Assembly: GCA_963787425.1 (NCBI GenBank)
Contig: CAWBCV010000010.1
Coordinates: forward strand, 212,703 to 276,702
DNA from: AP-15 sp963787425
GTDB taxonomy: Bacteria; Pseudomonadota; Alphaproteobacteria; ATCC43930; CGMCC-115725
Direction: 5' to 3'
DNA: 64,000 bases
Positions 44,667 through 53,661 of this stretch are shown in pieces. A model generated the notes under the pieces. That model ran no database searches. It was not told where the DNA came from and saw only the letters and a program-made list of their open reading frames with translations. Each line of letters begins with the position of its first letter. Within the stretch, counting starts at the first letter, position 1. A program made the position numbers and the translations under genes.

Positions 44667-46069
44667 CTATGCCGCTCACGCCCGACCTTTGCATCATCGG
44701 CGCAGGTTCGGGGGGCTTGGCGGTCGCCGCCGGAGCGGCTCAGATGGGTGCCGAAATCGTGCTGGTCGAGCGCGGTTTGATGGGCGGCGACTGCCTGAAC
44801 TTCGGCTGCGTCCCCTCGAAGGCACTACTCGCCGCCGCGCGCCTTGCCGACCTGGCGCGGCGCGGCGCGGCGCTCGGGATCACCTCTGCTCGACCCGATG
44901 TCGATTTCGCGGCCGCCGCCGACGGCGTCCAAGAGGTCATCGCGGCAATCGCGCCAAATGATTCCGTCGAGCGCTTCGAGGGGCTCGGGGTCAGAGTCCT
45001 GCGCCGCGAGGCGCGGTTCACGAGCCCCCGCACGCTCCGCGCCGGCGACATCGAGATCAGGCCGCGCCGCTTTGTCATTGCGACCGGGTCGTATCCTGCG
45101 GTCCCGGCGATCCCCGGGCTCGCGGACGTTCCCTACCTGACAAATGAAACGATTTTTGCGAACCGCGAACGGCCGAACCATCTGATCGTCATCGGCGGCG
45201 GTCCGATCGGGGTCGAAATGGCGCAGGCCCATCGTCGGCTGGGCGCGCAGGTCACGGTGCTCGACGTCGGGCCAGTCCTTCCGCGCGATGATCCCGAACT
45301 CGTCGCCAGTCTCGCCGGCCATCTGGCCGATGAAGGGATCGCGATCCGCCCGGGCGTCGAGATCGTCGGCATCGAGCGCGACGGAGAGGGGATTGTCGCG
45401 CGGCTTGCCGATGGCGAGCGGATTGCTGGATCGCATCTCTTCGTCGCTGCGGGGCGCCGCCCGAGTATCGAGGCACTTGACGTGCCCGCTGCCGGGATCG
45501 AGGCGACCGCCAAAGGGATCACCGTCGACGCGCGGCTGCGCACGACCAATCACCGCGCCTTTGCGATCGGCGATGTGGCGGGCGGCCCGCAATTCACCCA
45601 CATCGCGCTCTATCACGCCGGGATCGTCGTTCGGAACGCGCTGTTCCGGCTGCCCGCCAAGGTCGATTACCGGGCGCTGCCATGGGTCACCTACACGGAT
45701 CCTGAACTCGCCCAGGTCGGATTGACCCAGGCCGCCGCCGGAGCGGATGCGCGTGTCTTGCGATGGCCGTTCTCGAAGAACGACCGCGCCCAGACCGAAC
45801 GGGATACCGAAGGGTTGGTCAAAATCGTGCTCGGCGGGAATGGCCGCGTCCTCGGAGCCTCGATCCTCGGCACCGGCGCCGGCGATCTGATCCTGCCCTG
45901 GGCGCTTGCGATTGCGCAAAGGCTTAAGATCGGCGCGCTCGCCAATTTGATCGTGCCTTACCCGACGCGCGGCGAAGCGAGCAAGCGGGCCGCGGGATGC
46001 TATTATACGCCGACCCTGTTCTCGCCGCGCACCCGCCGGCTCGTGCGGTTTCTCGCGCGCTTCGGCTGA
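44663..46069 (+). CDS. Pyridine nucleotide-disulfide oxidoreductase (dihydrolipoamide dehydrogenase/MerA-like)
   Basis: A 468-residue FAD/NAD(P)H enzyme. The FAD motif is IIGAGSGGLAVAAGAAQMGA (GxGxxG 13-18). The redox-active disulfide is GGDCLNFGCVPSKAL (Cys44, Cys49). The NAD(P) motif is IVIGGGPIGVEMAQAHRRLG, and the second FAD site is AFAIGDVAGGPQFTHIALYH. The C-terminal dimer-interface segment reads LIVPYPTRGEASKRAAGCY. The His-x4-Glu catalytic pair of true lipoamide dehydrogenases is replaced there (PYPTRGE instead of HxHPTxxE), so it is unlikely to serve pyruvate dehydrogenase. It is coupled to the TVP38 gene. Confidence 0.92.
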   Translation: MTMPLTPDLCIIGAGSGGLAVAAGAAQMGAEIVLVERGLMGGDCLNFGCVPSKALLAAARLADLARRGAALGITSARPDVDFAAAADGVQEVIAAIAPNDSVERFEGLGVRVLRREARFTSPRTLRAGDIEIRPRRFVIATGSYPAVPAIPGLADVPYLTNETIFANRERPNHLIVIGGGPIGVEMAQAHRRLGAQVTVLDVGPVLPRDDPELVASLAGHLADEGIAIRPGVEIVGIERDGEGIVARLADGERIAGSHLFVAAGRRPSIEALDVPAAGIEATAKGITVDARLRTTNHRAFAIGDVAGGPQFTHIALYHAGIVVRNALFRLPAKVDYRALPWVTYTDPELAQVGLTQAAAGADARVLRWPFSKNDRAQTERDTEGLVKIVLGGNGRVLGASILGTGAGDLILPWALAIAQRLKIGALANLIVPYPTRGEASKRAAGCYYTPTLFSPRTRRLVRFLARFG

Positions 46070-46110
46070 CTGGGCCAGTAGGTGGCGAGGACGCCATTGC
46101 GGAATGGATC

Positions 46111-47511
46111 GTGCCGCTGAAGAGCCTCTCTGCCCGTCTTCTGATCCTCACCGCATTTTTCGTGATGGTGGGCGAGGTGCTGATCTTTGTGCCCTCGGTC
46201 GCCCGCTATCGCATGACCTATTTCGAGAACCGCCTCGCCGCCGGGTACATCGCCACCTTGGCGCTCGACGCGAGCCCGACCGGCCATCTCGAGCAGAGGC
46301 TGACCGACAAGCTTCTCTCCCGTGTCGGGGCGCAGGGTGTTGGTCTCTATCGCGCTGACGGGGCGGTGCTGCGGCTCGACCGCGCCGATCCGCCGCGACC
46401 CGATTTCACGATCGACCTGACTCATCCGGAGATCCTGCTCGCGATCCGCGGCTCGTTCCGAACCTTGTTCGGCGACGGCAACCGTATTCTGCGAGTGCTC
46501 GGCCCCGCAGGAGCCAACAGCGCGGCCACCGCCGAAGTGCTGCTCGACGAGGCGCCGCTGCGCAATGAGTTGTGGGATTTCGGCATTCGCATCCTCGAAC
46601 TCTCCCTGGTTCTGTCGTTGGTGACGGCGGCGCTGGTTTATCTCAGCCTGCATTGGCTCCTGGTGCGGCCGATGCGGCGCATCACCGCCAGCATGATGGA
46701 GTTCCGCGAGGGTCCCGAGGACGCCTCGCGGGTCATCGCGGCGAGCCGTCGGCGGGACGAGATCGGCGTCGCCGAGCGCGAGCTCGCAGTACTTCAGAGC
46801 ACGGTGCGCCAAGCGCTCGGCCAGCGGGCGCGGCTGGCTGCGCTCGGCACCGCGGTGACTAAGATAAACCATGATTTGCGCAACATCCTGGCGACGGCCC
46901 GCTTGGTGACGGACGGCCTCACCGTCAGCGCGGCGCCGGAGGTGCGCCGGGTCGCGCCGCGCCTCCTCGAGGCGATCGACCGGGCCATTGCGTTGTGCAC
47001 CCGCACTCTCGACTTTTCGCGCGAGGACACGCCCCCGCTGGCGCGCAGCCGCTTTTCGCTGGCGCCGCTGATCGACGAAATCAGCCCGGGCCTCGCTTTG
47101 TCCGAAGGCGATCTGGCGATTGAGGATGCGGTTCCGCCCGAGGTCATCGTCGAGGCCGACCGCGATCAGCTCTACCGCGTGTTCCTCAACCTGGCCCGCA
47201 ATGCGGTCGAGGCAGGTGCGCATCGCTTGCGTTTTTCCGCGATGCGCGAGGCTGCAACGATCGCGATCGAGGTAACCGATGACGGCCCCGGCCTGCCGCC
47301 GAAGGCGAGGGAAAACCTGTTCCGGCCGTTCTTCGGCTCGGCCCGTCCCGGCGGGAGCGGTCTCGGCCTGGCGATCGCCCGCGAATTGGTGCGCGCCCAC
47401 GGCGGTGAGCTGAGCCTCGCCTCGAGCACCGGCGCCGGCACCGTCTTTCGCCTGACCCTGCCCGCCCCCGCGATCCGCGAAGTGAGGCGAGTGCGAGCGT
47501 CAGTGCCATAA
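46111..47511 (+). CDS. Orphan sensor histidine kinase
   Basis: A 466-residue kinase from the GTG at 46111 (VPLKSLSARLLILTAFFVMV). Two transmembrane helices (~9-29 and ~165-185) flank a ~135-residue periplasmic sensor. HAMP follows (LLVRPMRRITASMMEFREGP), then the H-box KINHDLRNILATARL (His254) with the rarer HDLRN form. The HATPase domain has N box LNLARNAVEAG, G1 TDDGPGLPPKAREN and G2 GGSGLGLAIARELVRAHGG. No response regulator gene is adjacent, so its partner is unknown. It follows the oxidoreductase gene by ~40 bp and may be cotranscribed. Confidence 0.93.
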   Translation: MPLKSLSARLLILTAFFVMVGEVLIFVPSVARYRMTYFENRLAAGYIATLALDASPTGHLEQRLTDKLLSRVGAQGVGLYRADGAVLRLDRADPPRPDFTIDLTHPEILLAIRGSFRTLFGDGNRILRVLGPAGANSAATAEVLLDEAPLRNELWDFGIRILELSLVLSLVTAALVYLSLHWLLVRPMRRITASMMEFREGPEDASRVIAASRRRDEIGVAERELAVLQSTVRQALGQRARLAALGTAVTKINHDLRNILATARLVTDGLTVSAAPEVRRVAPRLLEAIDRAIALCTRTLDFSREDTPPLARSRFSLAPLIDEISPGLALSEGDLAIEDAVPPEVIVEADRDQLYRVFLNLARNAVEAGAHRLRFSAMREAATIAIEVTDDGPGLPPKARENLFRPFFGSARPGGSGLGLAIARELVRAHGGELSLASSTGAGTVFRLTLPAPAIREVRRVRASVP

Positions 47512-47844
47512 GATGCGGCACGGCGCGACGCGCTCGGGGGCGAGGTCAGCTGATCTCGCTGTTATTTGCACTGAAAAACAGCCAGCAGACAATTTTCGCC
47601 GCAGAAATCCAAGCATATTGGCCACCGCGGCAACGAAATAACAGCAAAAAATTTGCTGATGCCTGGCTGTTATTACCCCACCGGTGCCCGCCTCGGGCAA
47701 AATTCTAACCCGGAGAAGACTGGCGCCTGCCGTATCCGAGGTAACCACTTATCACGGGATTGCGGCAATTCTCGGGTTCACTTGGAAGACGCCATCCGCT
47801 CGATCGGCTCGAAGCGGCCCGCAATAACTGCATCGAGTGGGTGC
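47512..47844. other. Intergenic region with copies of a GCTGTTATT motif
   Basis: No credible gene. It contains an inverted pair, GCTGTTATTT at 47558-47567 and AAATAACAGC at 47636-47645. A third copy, GCTGTTATTA, lies at 47666-47675, in locally AT-richer sequence. The pair could be an operator, an old mobile-element end or an attachment-like site. It separates convergent genes (kinase and LysR), so a promoter role is less likely. Confidence 0.5.
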
Positions 47845-48771
47845 TCAAGTCCGAGTTGATGAGAGACAGAATGGAAATTTGGCATCCGCCAAGCTGCCGG
47901 CACCGACCAGCCACTGCCGCAGAATGCTGATCGCGGGAGCCTCGGCATTCGTCTCCAGTGCATAGATAAAGTACCCGCGCGTCCTGACCGCCGGTTCGCT
48001 GATTGGCGCTACCAGCCGTCCATCGCGGAGCTCATCGCTGACGAGCGCCAGCGGGCCCATTACGACACCAAGCCCTTCGAGAGCCGCCTGGATCGCGAAG
48101 TAAAAATGCTCGAAGACCTGATCACGCGCCGGCTTTAGATCGGGGACGCCGGCAGCGGTCAGCCACCGCAGCCAGATTTGGCGTCGCGTCGCTGCATGGA
48201 GCAGCGTGTGCTGCGCGAGATCCGCCGGCGATCGCAACGGGCGCTCTTTCATGAGGCCAGGGCTCAACAGCGGCAAGTACGCTTCACCGAGAAACCGGCT
48301 GCCGACCCAACCGGGCTGGCGCGCCGGTCCCGAGACGACGACATCGACGTCCATACTGAACTGTTCGGCCGGCGTGCTCGCGGTGACGATCCGCGTTTCC
48401 AGTGCGGGATGTTCCCGCTGAAGTTCGGGCAGACGCGGAATCAGCCAGCGCATCGCGAAGGTCGGAAGTGCCGATATATGGAGCACCCCAAGGGCCTTAC
48501 CGCTCCGGACACGCAGAGCGGCGCTCGCCAGCCGGTCGAGCGCCGGGCCGGCCTCGGTCAAGAGATCCGTCCCGGCCCGCGTCGGCACGGCGTTACGGCT
48601 GGTGCGCAAGAAAAGGCTGGTCCCCAGCCATTCCTCCAGCAAGCGAATCTGCCGACTTACCGCGCCGTGGGTAACGCTGAGCTCTTCGGCTGCGCGTGTG
48701 AAGCTTCCCAGCCGCGCGGCCGCTTCGAAGGCCTTTATTGCATTGAGCGGCGGCAAACGAGCGCGAGCCAT
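47845..48771 (-). CDS. LysR-type transcriptional regulator (GcvA-like subgroup)
   Basis: A 308-residue regulator. The N-terminal HTH has PPLNAIKAFEAAARLGSFTR, ELSVTHGAVSRQIRLLEEWL and SLFLRTSRNAVPTRAG. The effector domain includes VLHISALPTFAMRWLIPRLP and the GcvA-like MDVDVVVSGPARQPGW. It is divergent from an MFS gene with 77 bp between starts, which contains a palindrome at 48812. It most likely controls that transporter; the effector is unknown. Confidence 0.93.
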   Translation of the reverse strand: MARARLPPLNAIKAFEAAARLGSFTRAAEELSVTHGAVSRQIRLLEEWLGTSLFLRTSRNAVPTRAGTDLLTEAGPALDRLASAALRVRSGKALGVLHISALPTFAMRWLIPRLPELQREHPALETRIVTASTPAEQFSMDVDVVVSGPARQPGWVGSRFLGEAYLPLLSPGLMKERPLRSPADLAQHTLLHAATRRQIWLRWLTAAGVPDLKPARDQVFEHFYFAIQAALEGLGVVMGPLALVSDELRDGRLVAPISEPAVRTRGYFIYALETNAEAPAISILRQWLVGAGSLADAKFPFCLSSTRT

Positions 48772-48811
48772 GGCCGTGAGTTTTCCTCACATCTACCGGT
48801 CAGGACAAGTC

Positions 48812-48825
48812 GTTTGTCATCAAAC
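48812..48825. promoter_or_regulatory. Candidate LysR operator (GTTTG-TCAT-CAAAC palindrome)
   Basis: A perfect 5-4-5 inverted repeat, GTTTGTCATCAAAC, lies in the 77-bp gap between the divergent LysR and MFS starts, 24 bp before the MFS start. LysR regulators bind short interrupted dyads in such gaps. Its close position to the MFS start suggests a regulator-activation or autorepression site. Confidence 0.5.
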
Positions 48826-48848
48826 CGTCATGATGGGAAAACCGCGTC

Positions 48849-50072
48849 ATGACAACCACGGCTCTCTCGACCGCAGCCCGCCGTCCGGACACTCGCAATC
48901 GCGGCCGAAGGCGTGCGCTCTGGGTCGCTTGCGGCGCTCACGCCCTGCATGATGGCTTGACCGATACGCTCTATCTGCTGCTCCCGATCCTGCAGACGGA
49001 GTTTGCGTTGTCCTACGCCGCGATAGGCGTCCTGCGCGCGCTTTATGCCGGCGCGATGGCGGCTTTGCAGGTCCCGGCAGCCAAGCTGGCAGAGCGGATA
49101 GGCGGAGCTAGGATGCTCGCGGCCGGCACGGCTGTCGCCGGGGCTGCGTATATGGCTCTTGGCGCAAGCACAACTTTCGCCATACTGATCGTCGCGCTGA
49201 TCCTCGGGGGCTTCGGATCGAGCGTGCAACATCCGATCGCGTCGAGCCTCGTTGCCGCCGCTTATCAGGGGCCGCGCTCGCGGGGTGCGCTTGGCACTTA
49301 CAATTTTGCCGGAGATCTCGGCAAAATGGCGCTGCCAGCGCTCACGGCTGGTCTGATTGCGGTGATGTCCTGGCGTTTGGCGGCGGCAGTGGTGGGCATC
49401 ATCGCGATGTTGGGCGCCGGTGCCATTCTGCTTGCGCCGTGGAACGTGCCTGCCGCCGGCGACAGGCGCACTGACGCCCCAGCCTCGAACAGCAAGGCTC
49501 ACGAGGGCGCCAATCCGCCACGCAGCGGCTTCCCCCTGCTCCTGGCCATTGGCGTCATCGACAGCGCGACGCGGATGGGTTTTCTCACTTTTTTGCCGTT
49601 TCTGTTGCGCGCAAAGGGTGCGGGGCTTCCGGAAATCGGCGTCGCGCTGACACTGATCTTCGCCGGGGGCGCGGCGGGCAAGCTCGTCTGTGGTTTCGTC
49701 GGGGCGCGGCTCGGAGTATTGGCCACGGTACTGATCACCGAAGGGGCCACAGCGGCGGGCATCCTTGCCCTTCTTCCGGTGCCGCTCGGTGTCGCTTTGG
49801 CGCTGTTGCCGATCATCGGCGTGGCGCTCAATGGCACGTCATCGGTGCTCTACGGCACCGTGCCCGAGCTGGTAACAGCCGAGCGTCGGGAGAGCGCCTT
49901 TGGTGTTTTCTATACCGGGACAATCGGCGCCGGAGCGTTGTCGCCGGCGCTATATGGACTGATCGGCGACGCGATCAGCCTCCCTGCGGCGATGCTGCTC
50001 GTCGCCGCGGTGGTTCTATTGACGCTTCCGTTGGCCTGGCGGTTGCGCCGTGTTCTCGACGCACTGAAATGA
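48849..50072 (+). CDS. MFS transporter (fosmidomycin-resistance/CynX-like group)
   Basis: A 407-residue 12-helix major facilitator. Seen: the N-terminal helix with LWVACGAHALHDGLTDTLYL (HALHD is typical of fosmidomycin resistance-type Fsr proteins), the loop motif AKLAERIGGARMLAAG between helices 2 and 3, and the second half starting GFPLLLAIGVIDSATRMGFL. It exports or imports a small molecule controlled by the divergent LysR regulator. The following MFS gene starts 21 bp downstream. Confidence 0.9.
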   Translation: MTTTALSTAARRPDTRNRGRRRALWVACGAHALHDGLTDTLYLLLPILQTEFALSYAAIGVLRALYAGAMAALQVPAAKLAERIGGARMLAAGTAVAGAAYMALGASTTFAILIVALILGGFGSSVQHPIASSLVAAAYQGPRSRGALGTYNFAGDLGKMALPALTAGLIAVMSWRLAAAVVGIIAMLGAGAILLAPWNVPAAGDRRTDAPASNSKAHEGANPPRSGFPLLLAIGVIDSATRMGFLTFLPFLLRAKGAGLPEIGVALTLIFAGGAAGKLVCGFVGARLGVLATVLITEGATAAGILALLPVPLGVALALLPIIGVALNGTSSVLYGTVPELVTAERRESAFGVFYTGTIGAGALSPALYGLIGDAISLPAAMLLVAAVVLLTLPLAWRLRRVLDALK

Positions 50073-50093
50073 GACGCTGCCGGTGCTAACGCA

Positions 50094-51278
50094 GTGAAGA
50101 CCCACCGGGCGATCGTCGTCGCCGCGCTCGGTACAACGCAGACCATCGCTTGGGCGTCGAGCTATTACATGCCGGCGATACTCGGGGCGCCGATCGCCAA
50201 TGCGCTCCAACTGCCGGACAGCCTGTTCTTTGGCCTGTTTTCGGGGGCGCTGCTCCTGTCCGCCGTGGTGGGCCCGTCGGTCGGGCGGCTGATCGACCGC
50301 CATGGCGGTCGCGTTCTTCTTACTATTTCGAACCTGGTGATCGCTGCCGGATTGGTGATCCTCGCTGCGGCGCACGGCATCGCCGGGCTCGTCATCGCCT
50401 GGACGGTGCTCGGCGTCGGCATCGGCATGGGTCTTTACGATCCGGCGTTTGCCGCCTTGACCTGGCTTTACGGCCGCGAGGCACGCAGCTCTATTACCGG
50501 GATTACCCTGATCGCCGGCTTTGCCAGCACGATCGGCTGGCCGATGAGCGCAGTGTTCCTGCACGAATTCGGTTGGCGCGCGGCCTGCCTGATCTGGGCG
50601 GGACTGAACATTCTGCTCGCCGCCCCGTTAAACTCGGTCTCGATCCCGCGCCATGGCGCCCCGGCCGGAATGCCCCACCAGACCGCGACGGAAGTGCCGC
50701 AGGCCGAGCCGCCGCGCGCGGCGATGCCAATCCTGGCTTTCTTCTTCGCCGCCACATGGTTCGTGCAGGGAGCAATGGCGGCACATTTGCCGGGATTGCT
50801 GCAGGCGGCGGGTGCCACACCGACCGCGGCAATCGCCGCAGCGGCGCTGGTGGGTCCCGCTCAGGTCGGCGCCCGAATCGTCGAGTTCGGGCTGTTGCGC
50901 TCGTTCCACCCGATTACTTCGGCCCGGATCGCTTCGGTGCTGCACCCGATCGGCGCCGCGTTCATTGCCCTGTTCGGGGTTCCCGGCATTGTCGCATTCG
51001 CGCTGTTGCACGGGGCCGGCAACGGCATGATCACGATCGTCAAGGGCACCTTGCCATTGGCGTTGTTCGGGCCGGACGGCTATGGCCGGCGCAGCGGCTT
51101 GCTGTCGGCGCCGGCCCGGACGCTGCAAGCAACTGCCCCATTTCTGTTCGGCTTGCTGCTCGATCGTGTCGGGGTCGCAGCGCTGGGATTGTCGGCCGGG
51201 CTCTGCCTCGCCGCCTTCGTCTCGCTGTTCCTGCTTCCCCCGCGTGCCTCCGTCGCTGCGCGCGAGAATTCTTGCTGA
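50094..51278 (+). CDS. MFS transporter (OFA/monocarboxylate-like group)
   Basis: A 394-residue transporter starting with GTG at 50094. The sequence VVAALGTTQTIAWASSYYMP is typical of bacterial MFS proteins of the arsenite/monocarboxylate-like set. It has the motif A-like loop GRLIDRHGGRVLL and the second half HLPGLLQAAGATPTAAIAAA. It is in the same orientation as, and 21 bp after, the preceding MFS gene. Degenerate copies of its 3' half occur at 51310-51712 and 54193-54360, so this paralogue family has duplicated here. Confidence 0.88.
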   Translation: MKTHRAIVVAALGTTQTIAWASSYYMPAILGAPIANALQLPDSLFFGLFSGALLLSAVVGPSVGRLIDRHGGRVLLTISNLVIAAGLVILAAAHGIAGLVIAWTVLGVGIGMGLYDPAFAALTWLYGREARSSITGITLIAGFASTIGWPMSAVFLHEFGWRAACLIWAGLNILLAAPLNSVSIPRHGAPAGMPHQTATEVPQAEPPRAAMPILAFFFAATWFVQGAMAAHLPGLLQAAGATPTAAIAAAALVGPAQVGARIVEFGLLRSFHPITSARIASVLHPIGAAFIALFGVPGIVAFALLHGAGNGMITIVKGTLPLALFGPDGYGRRSGLLSAPARTLQATAPFLFGLLLDRVGVAALGLSAGLCLAAFVSLFLLPPRASVAARENSC

Positions 51279-51309
51279 CTGAGTGCCGGGATCAGGCCAT
51301 CAGATTGCG

Positions 51310-51712
51310 GAGCGGGCCTGCAGCGACGGCGATTCTCGCCTTCTTCTTCTCTGCCACTTGGTTCGTAACAGGCGTCATGGCCGCCTGCCGGGGCTCTTGG
51401 AGACCACGGGTTTATCGGAGCCGCTTTAGTCACCGCGGCAGCTTTGGTCGGACCCGCGCAAGTCGCAACATGGGTCCTCAAATTCAGCCTCCTGCGTTCA
51501 TTCCATCCGATCCTGTAGGCACGGCTCGCACCCGCCTCGCATCGGATCGGGGCGGCTGTCTGGTGCTTTTCGGCGGCTCCGGTGTTGCGCCTTTCGCGCT
51601 TTTGCACGGGGCCCGAAATGGGATGGATCACGATTGCCAACGGCACATTGCCCCTGGCCCTGTTCGGAGCCCGTCGGCTATGGGCTGCGCAACGGTGCAC
51701 CTGATGTTACGA
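51310..51712 (+). pseudogene. Remnant of a third MFS copy, central part
   Basis: Frames in this stretch give AATAILAFFFSATWFVTGVM, LPGLLETTGLSEP, TAAALVGPAQVATWVLKFSL, LLRSFHPIL-stop and GTLPLALFG. These match in order the 50730-51100 part of the preceding MFS gene (ILAFFFAATWFVQGAM and following). Several frame changes and a stop make it non-functional. It ends near GYGLRNG; the homologous continuation appears 2.5 kb further on at 54193. Confidence 0.85.
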
Positions 51713-51891
51713 TAGGCGAGCGGGACGCGGCCGTCACTGTTGATGCCGATACCGAGGCAAGCGAGACCGAATTGCGCGAGCGCCTGACCGCGATCCGGCG
51801 CGCGACCCCTCTGCTAATGCGGGTGCTAACGGTTTACCCCTCCGCTTGGGGTTCACACTCTGTTCTTTTCCTTCGGCAGGAGTTTAGGTGA

Positions 51892-52311
51892 ATGGCAGAG
51901 GAATCCGTTTTGCGCGACCTGTTCGACCAATGGGAGCGCGTTTGGCATGAGGGCAAATACGATCTCGTCCCGGAATGCGTCGGGTCGCACTACATCCGGC
52001 ACGACGAAGCCGATGACCGGACAGTGACACGCGAGGCCTACGCGGCGGAAATCGCGACGGTTCGAGACGAGCGGCCCAATATACGTGTCGTTGTCTATGA
52101 CCACTCGTTCAAAGACAACCGCGCGTGGTTTCGCTTTGCGTTCAAATGGCCTGATCCCAAGACCGGCGAGCCGCGCAGTAGGGCGGGCATGCAGTCCTAC
52201 CGGATCGAGGCTGGCAAGCTCGCTGAGACTTGGCTGACGTTGCTTCCACTAGGCTCGACATGGACAGATGCGGCGCAGGAGCATTGGACGAGCGCGCCGC
52301 ATAGTTCTTGA
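51892..52311 (+). CDS. SnoaL/NTF2-like family protein
   Basis: A 139-residue alpha+beta cone-fold protein: RDLFDQWERVWHEGKYDLVP, CVGSHYIRHDEADDRTVTRE and WFRFAFKWPDPKTGEPRSRA. The ending AETWLTLLPLGSTW is the characteristic terminal strand. Such proteins are small isomerases, hydratases or binding proteins; substrate unknown. An AGGAG site lies ahead of the ATG at 51892. It sits in DNA that separates two pieces of an MFS remnant. Confidence 0.85.
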   Translation: MAEESVLRDLFDQWERVWHEGKYDLVPECVGSHYIRHDEADDRTVTREAYAAEIATVRDERPNIRVVVYDHSFKDNRAWFRFAFKWPDPKTGEPRSRAGMQSYRIEAGKLAETWLTLLPLGSTWTDAAQEHWTSAPHSS

Positions 52312-52679
52312 TTAATGCGACGAGCGGGGGGTCATCTCGAGACTGACTTGTGCGACCGCTAAATCGGGAATGACCAGATAGCCAACCACTGCGGATTTCG
52401 CCTCTCGCCGGCGGAAGGTGCTGATAGAAGTCGGACCGCCCAGGAGCGATCGAGAGCGACCGCCCGTCTCCGGCATGGCCCGCCGCGTGCACACTACCCG
52501 GGACAGCCCGCCTTTCTGCGGTGCCCGCTGCCCGGCAATCGCGAAGGCGCCTCGCGCTGGACCGTGGTATCTTTCGTTGATGCGGCACTCGCATCGTACT
52601 CAGGTCGTGCGTCTCCCGCCACCATAGCGGGAATCTCGGTACCGTGTAGCCAGCTGCTGGGATAACGACATTTCCAACG
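52312..52679. other. Intergenic region, no gene seen
   Basis: About 370 bp of GC-rich sequence with only short, compositionally ordinary frames (up to ~69 codons) that match nothing I recognise. It may be decayed coding DNA: a frame near 52430-52600 has codon-like composition but no motif. The flanking genes converge (SnoaL-like forward, phosphodiesterase reverse). Confidence 0.4.
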
Positions 52680-53525
52680 TTACAAACCCGGGCTCGGCGG
52701 GGCGGGGCCGGGCCACTCGTCGAGCACGGCGGTGTGGGTAACTAGGCCGCTATCCTGCTGCCACAGATGGAGCTGGTAGCCTGGCGGCTCGAAAATGAAG
52801 CTGATCCGCGCATCGGCGACGAGGTTGAGCCGGATCTGGTGCGCCGTGCTCGGTGCAGTGCCGGCGACCGTGCCGGCAAAGCGCCGGTCGATTGCGCGGT
52901 GCAGGTGGCCGCACAGGATGCGTTCGACTTGGGGATGGCGTGCGACGATTTCGGCAAGTCCCGCGGCATTGTCGAGGCCGACATTGTCCATGTAGGCAAT
53001 GCCCGTCGCGAATGGCGGGTGATGCATCAGGATCACGGTCGGCCGATCGCGCTGCGCCGCGAGTGCAGTGTCGAGCCAACCCAGTCGCTCGGCGCACAGC
53101 ATCCCGCCATGCTTACCGGAGTCGAGCGTGTCGAGCGCGACAAGCCGTACTGGGTAATCTTCGAGCGCGAATTGCAGGTAGCCCTCGGCCGGCAGGTAGC
53201 CGGCGTCCCGAAAAGCCGCGCGCAGCGGCTCTCGGGCATCATGATTGCCGGGAATCACGAAGACCGGCATCGACAAGGGTGCCAGCAGATGGCGCAGCTG
53301 TTCGTATTCGTCAGGCTCGCCGTGATCGACGAGATCGCCGGTCACGACGGTGACATCGGGCCTTGGCACCAGCGCGTTTAGACTTGCGACTGCGCGCGCC
53401 AGATATGGCGCAGTGTCGAACTCGAGCGAGGCCCGCTCGGCAGCCGGCGCGGTGCCCTGCATCGGGCCACGGAACAGCTTACCCGCCGCGACGATATGGG
53501 GATCCGAGAGTTGGGCAAGGATCAT
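52680..53525 (-). CDS. Calcineurin-like metallophosphoesterase (CpdA-type cyclic nucleotide phosphodiesterase-like)
   Basis: A 281-residue phosphoesterase from the ATG at 53525 (MILAQLSDPHIVAAGKLF) with GGAGAG upstream. All the fold's metal motifs are visible: LSDPH (D-x-H), VTVVTGDLVDHGE (GDxx), VIPGNHDAREPLRAA (GNHD), VILMHHPPFATGI and ILCGHLHRAIDRRF (GHxH). CpdA proteins cleave 3',5'-cAMP; many relatives cleave other phosphodiesters. Its activity is unproven. Confidence 0.92.
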   Translation of the reverse strand: MILAQLSDPHIVAAGKLFRGPMQGTAPAAERASLEFDTAPYLARAVASLNALVPRPDVTVVTGDLVDHGEPDEYEQLRHLLAPLSMPVFVIPGNHDAREPLRAAFRDAGYLPAEGYLQFALEDYPVRLVALDTLDSGKHGGMLCAERLGWLDTALAAQRDRPTVILMHHPPFATGIAYMDNVGLDNAAGLAEIVARHPQVERILCGHLHRAIDRRFAGTVAGTAPSTAHQIRLNLVADARISFIFEPPGYQLHLWQQDSGLVTHTAVLDEWPGPAPPSPGL

Positions 53526-53661
53526 GTTCTCTCCGTGATCAGGATCGCCTCTTGGTAAACCGACATTTCTCAGATGGACAGCCCAACCGCTCACGCTCGC
53601 CAGCGTCGTTCAGGAACCGGTCGGGGAGTGTGAGGTAGTTCACACTTGGAAAAGTTCATCT

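Noticed and set aside
46003..47400. 465-codon minus-strand frame opposite the histidine kinase
   Set aside because: Arg/Ala/Asp-rich with no fold signature; the sense-strand kinase has all expected boxes.
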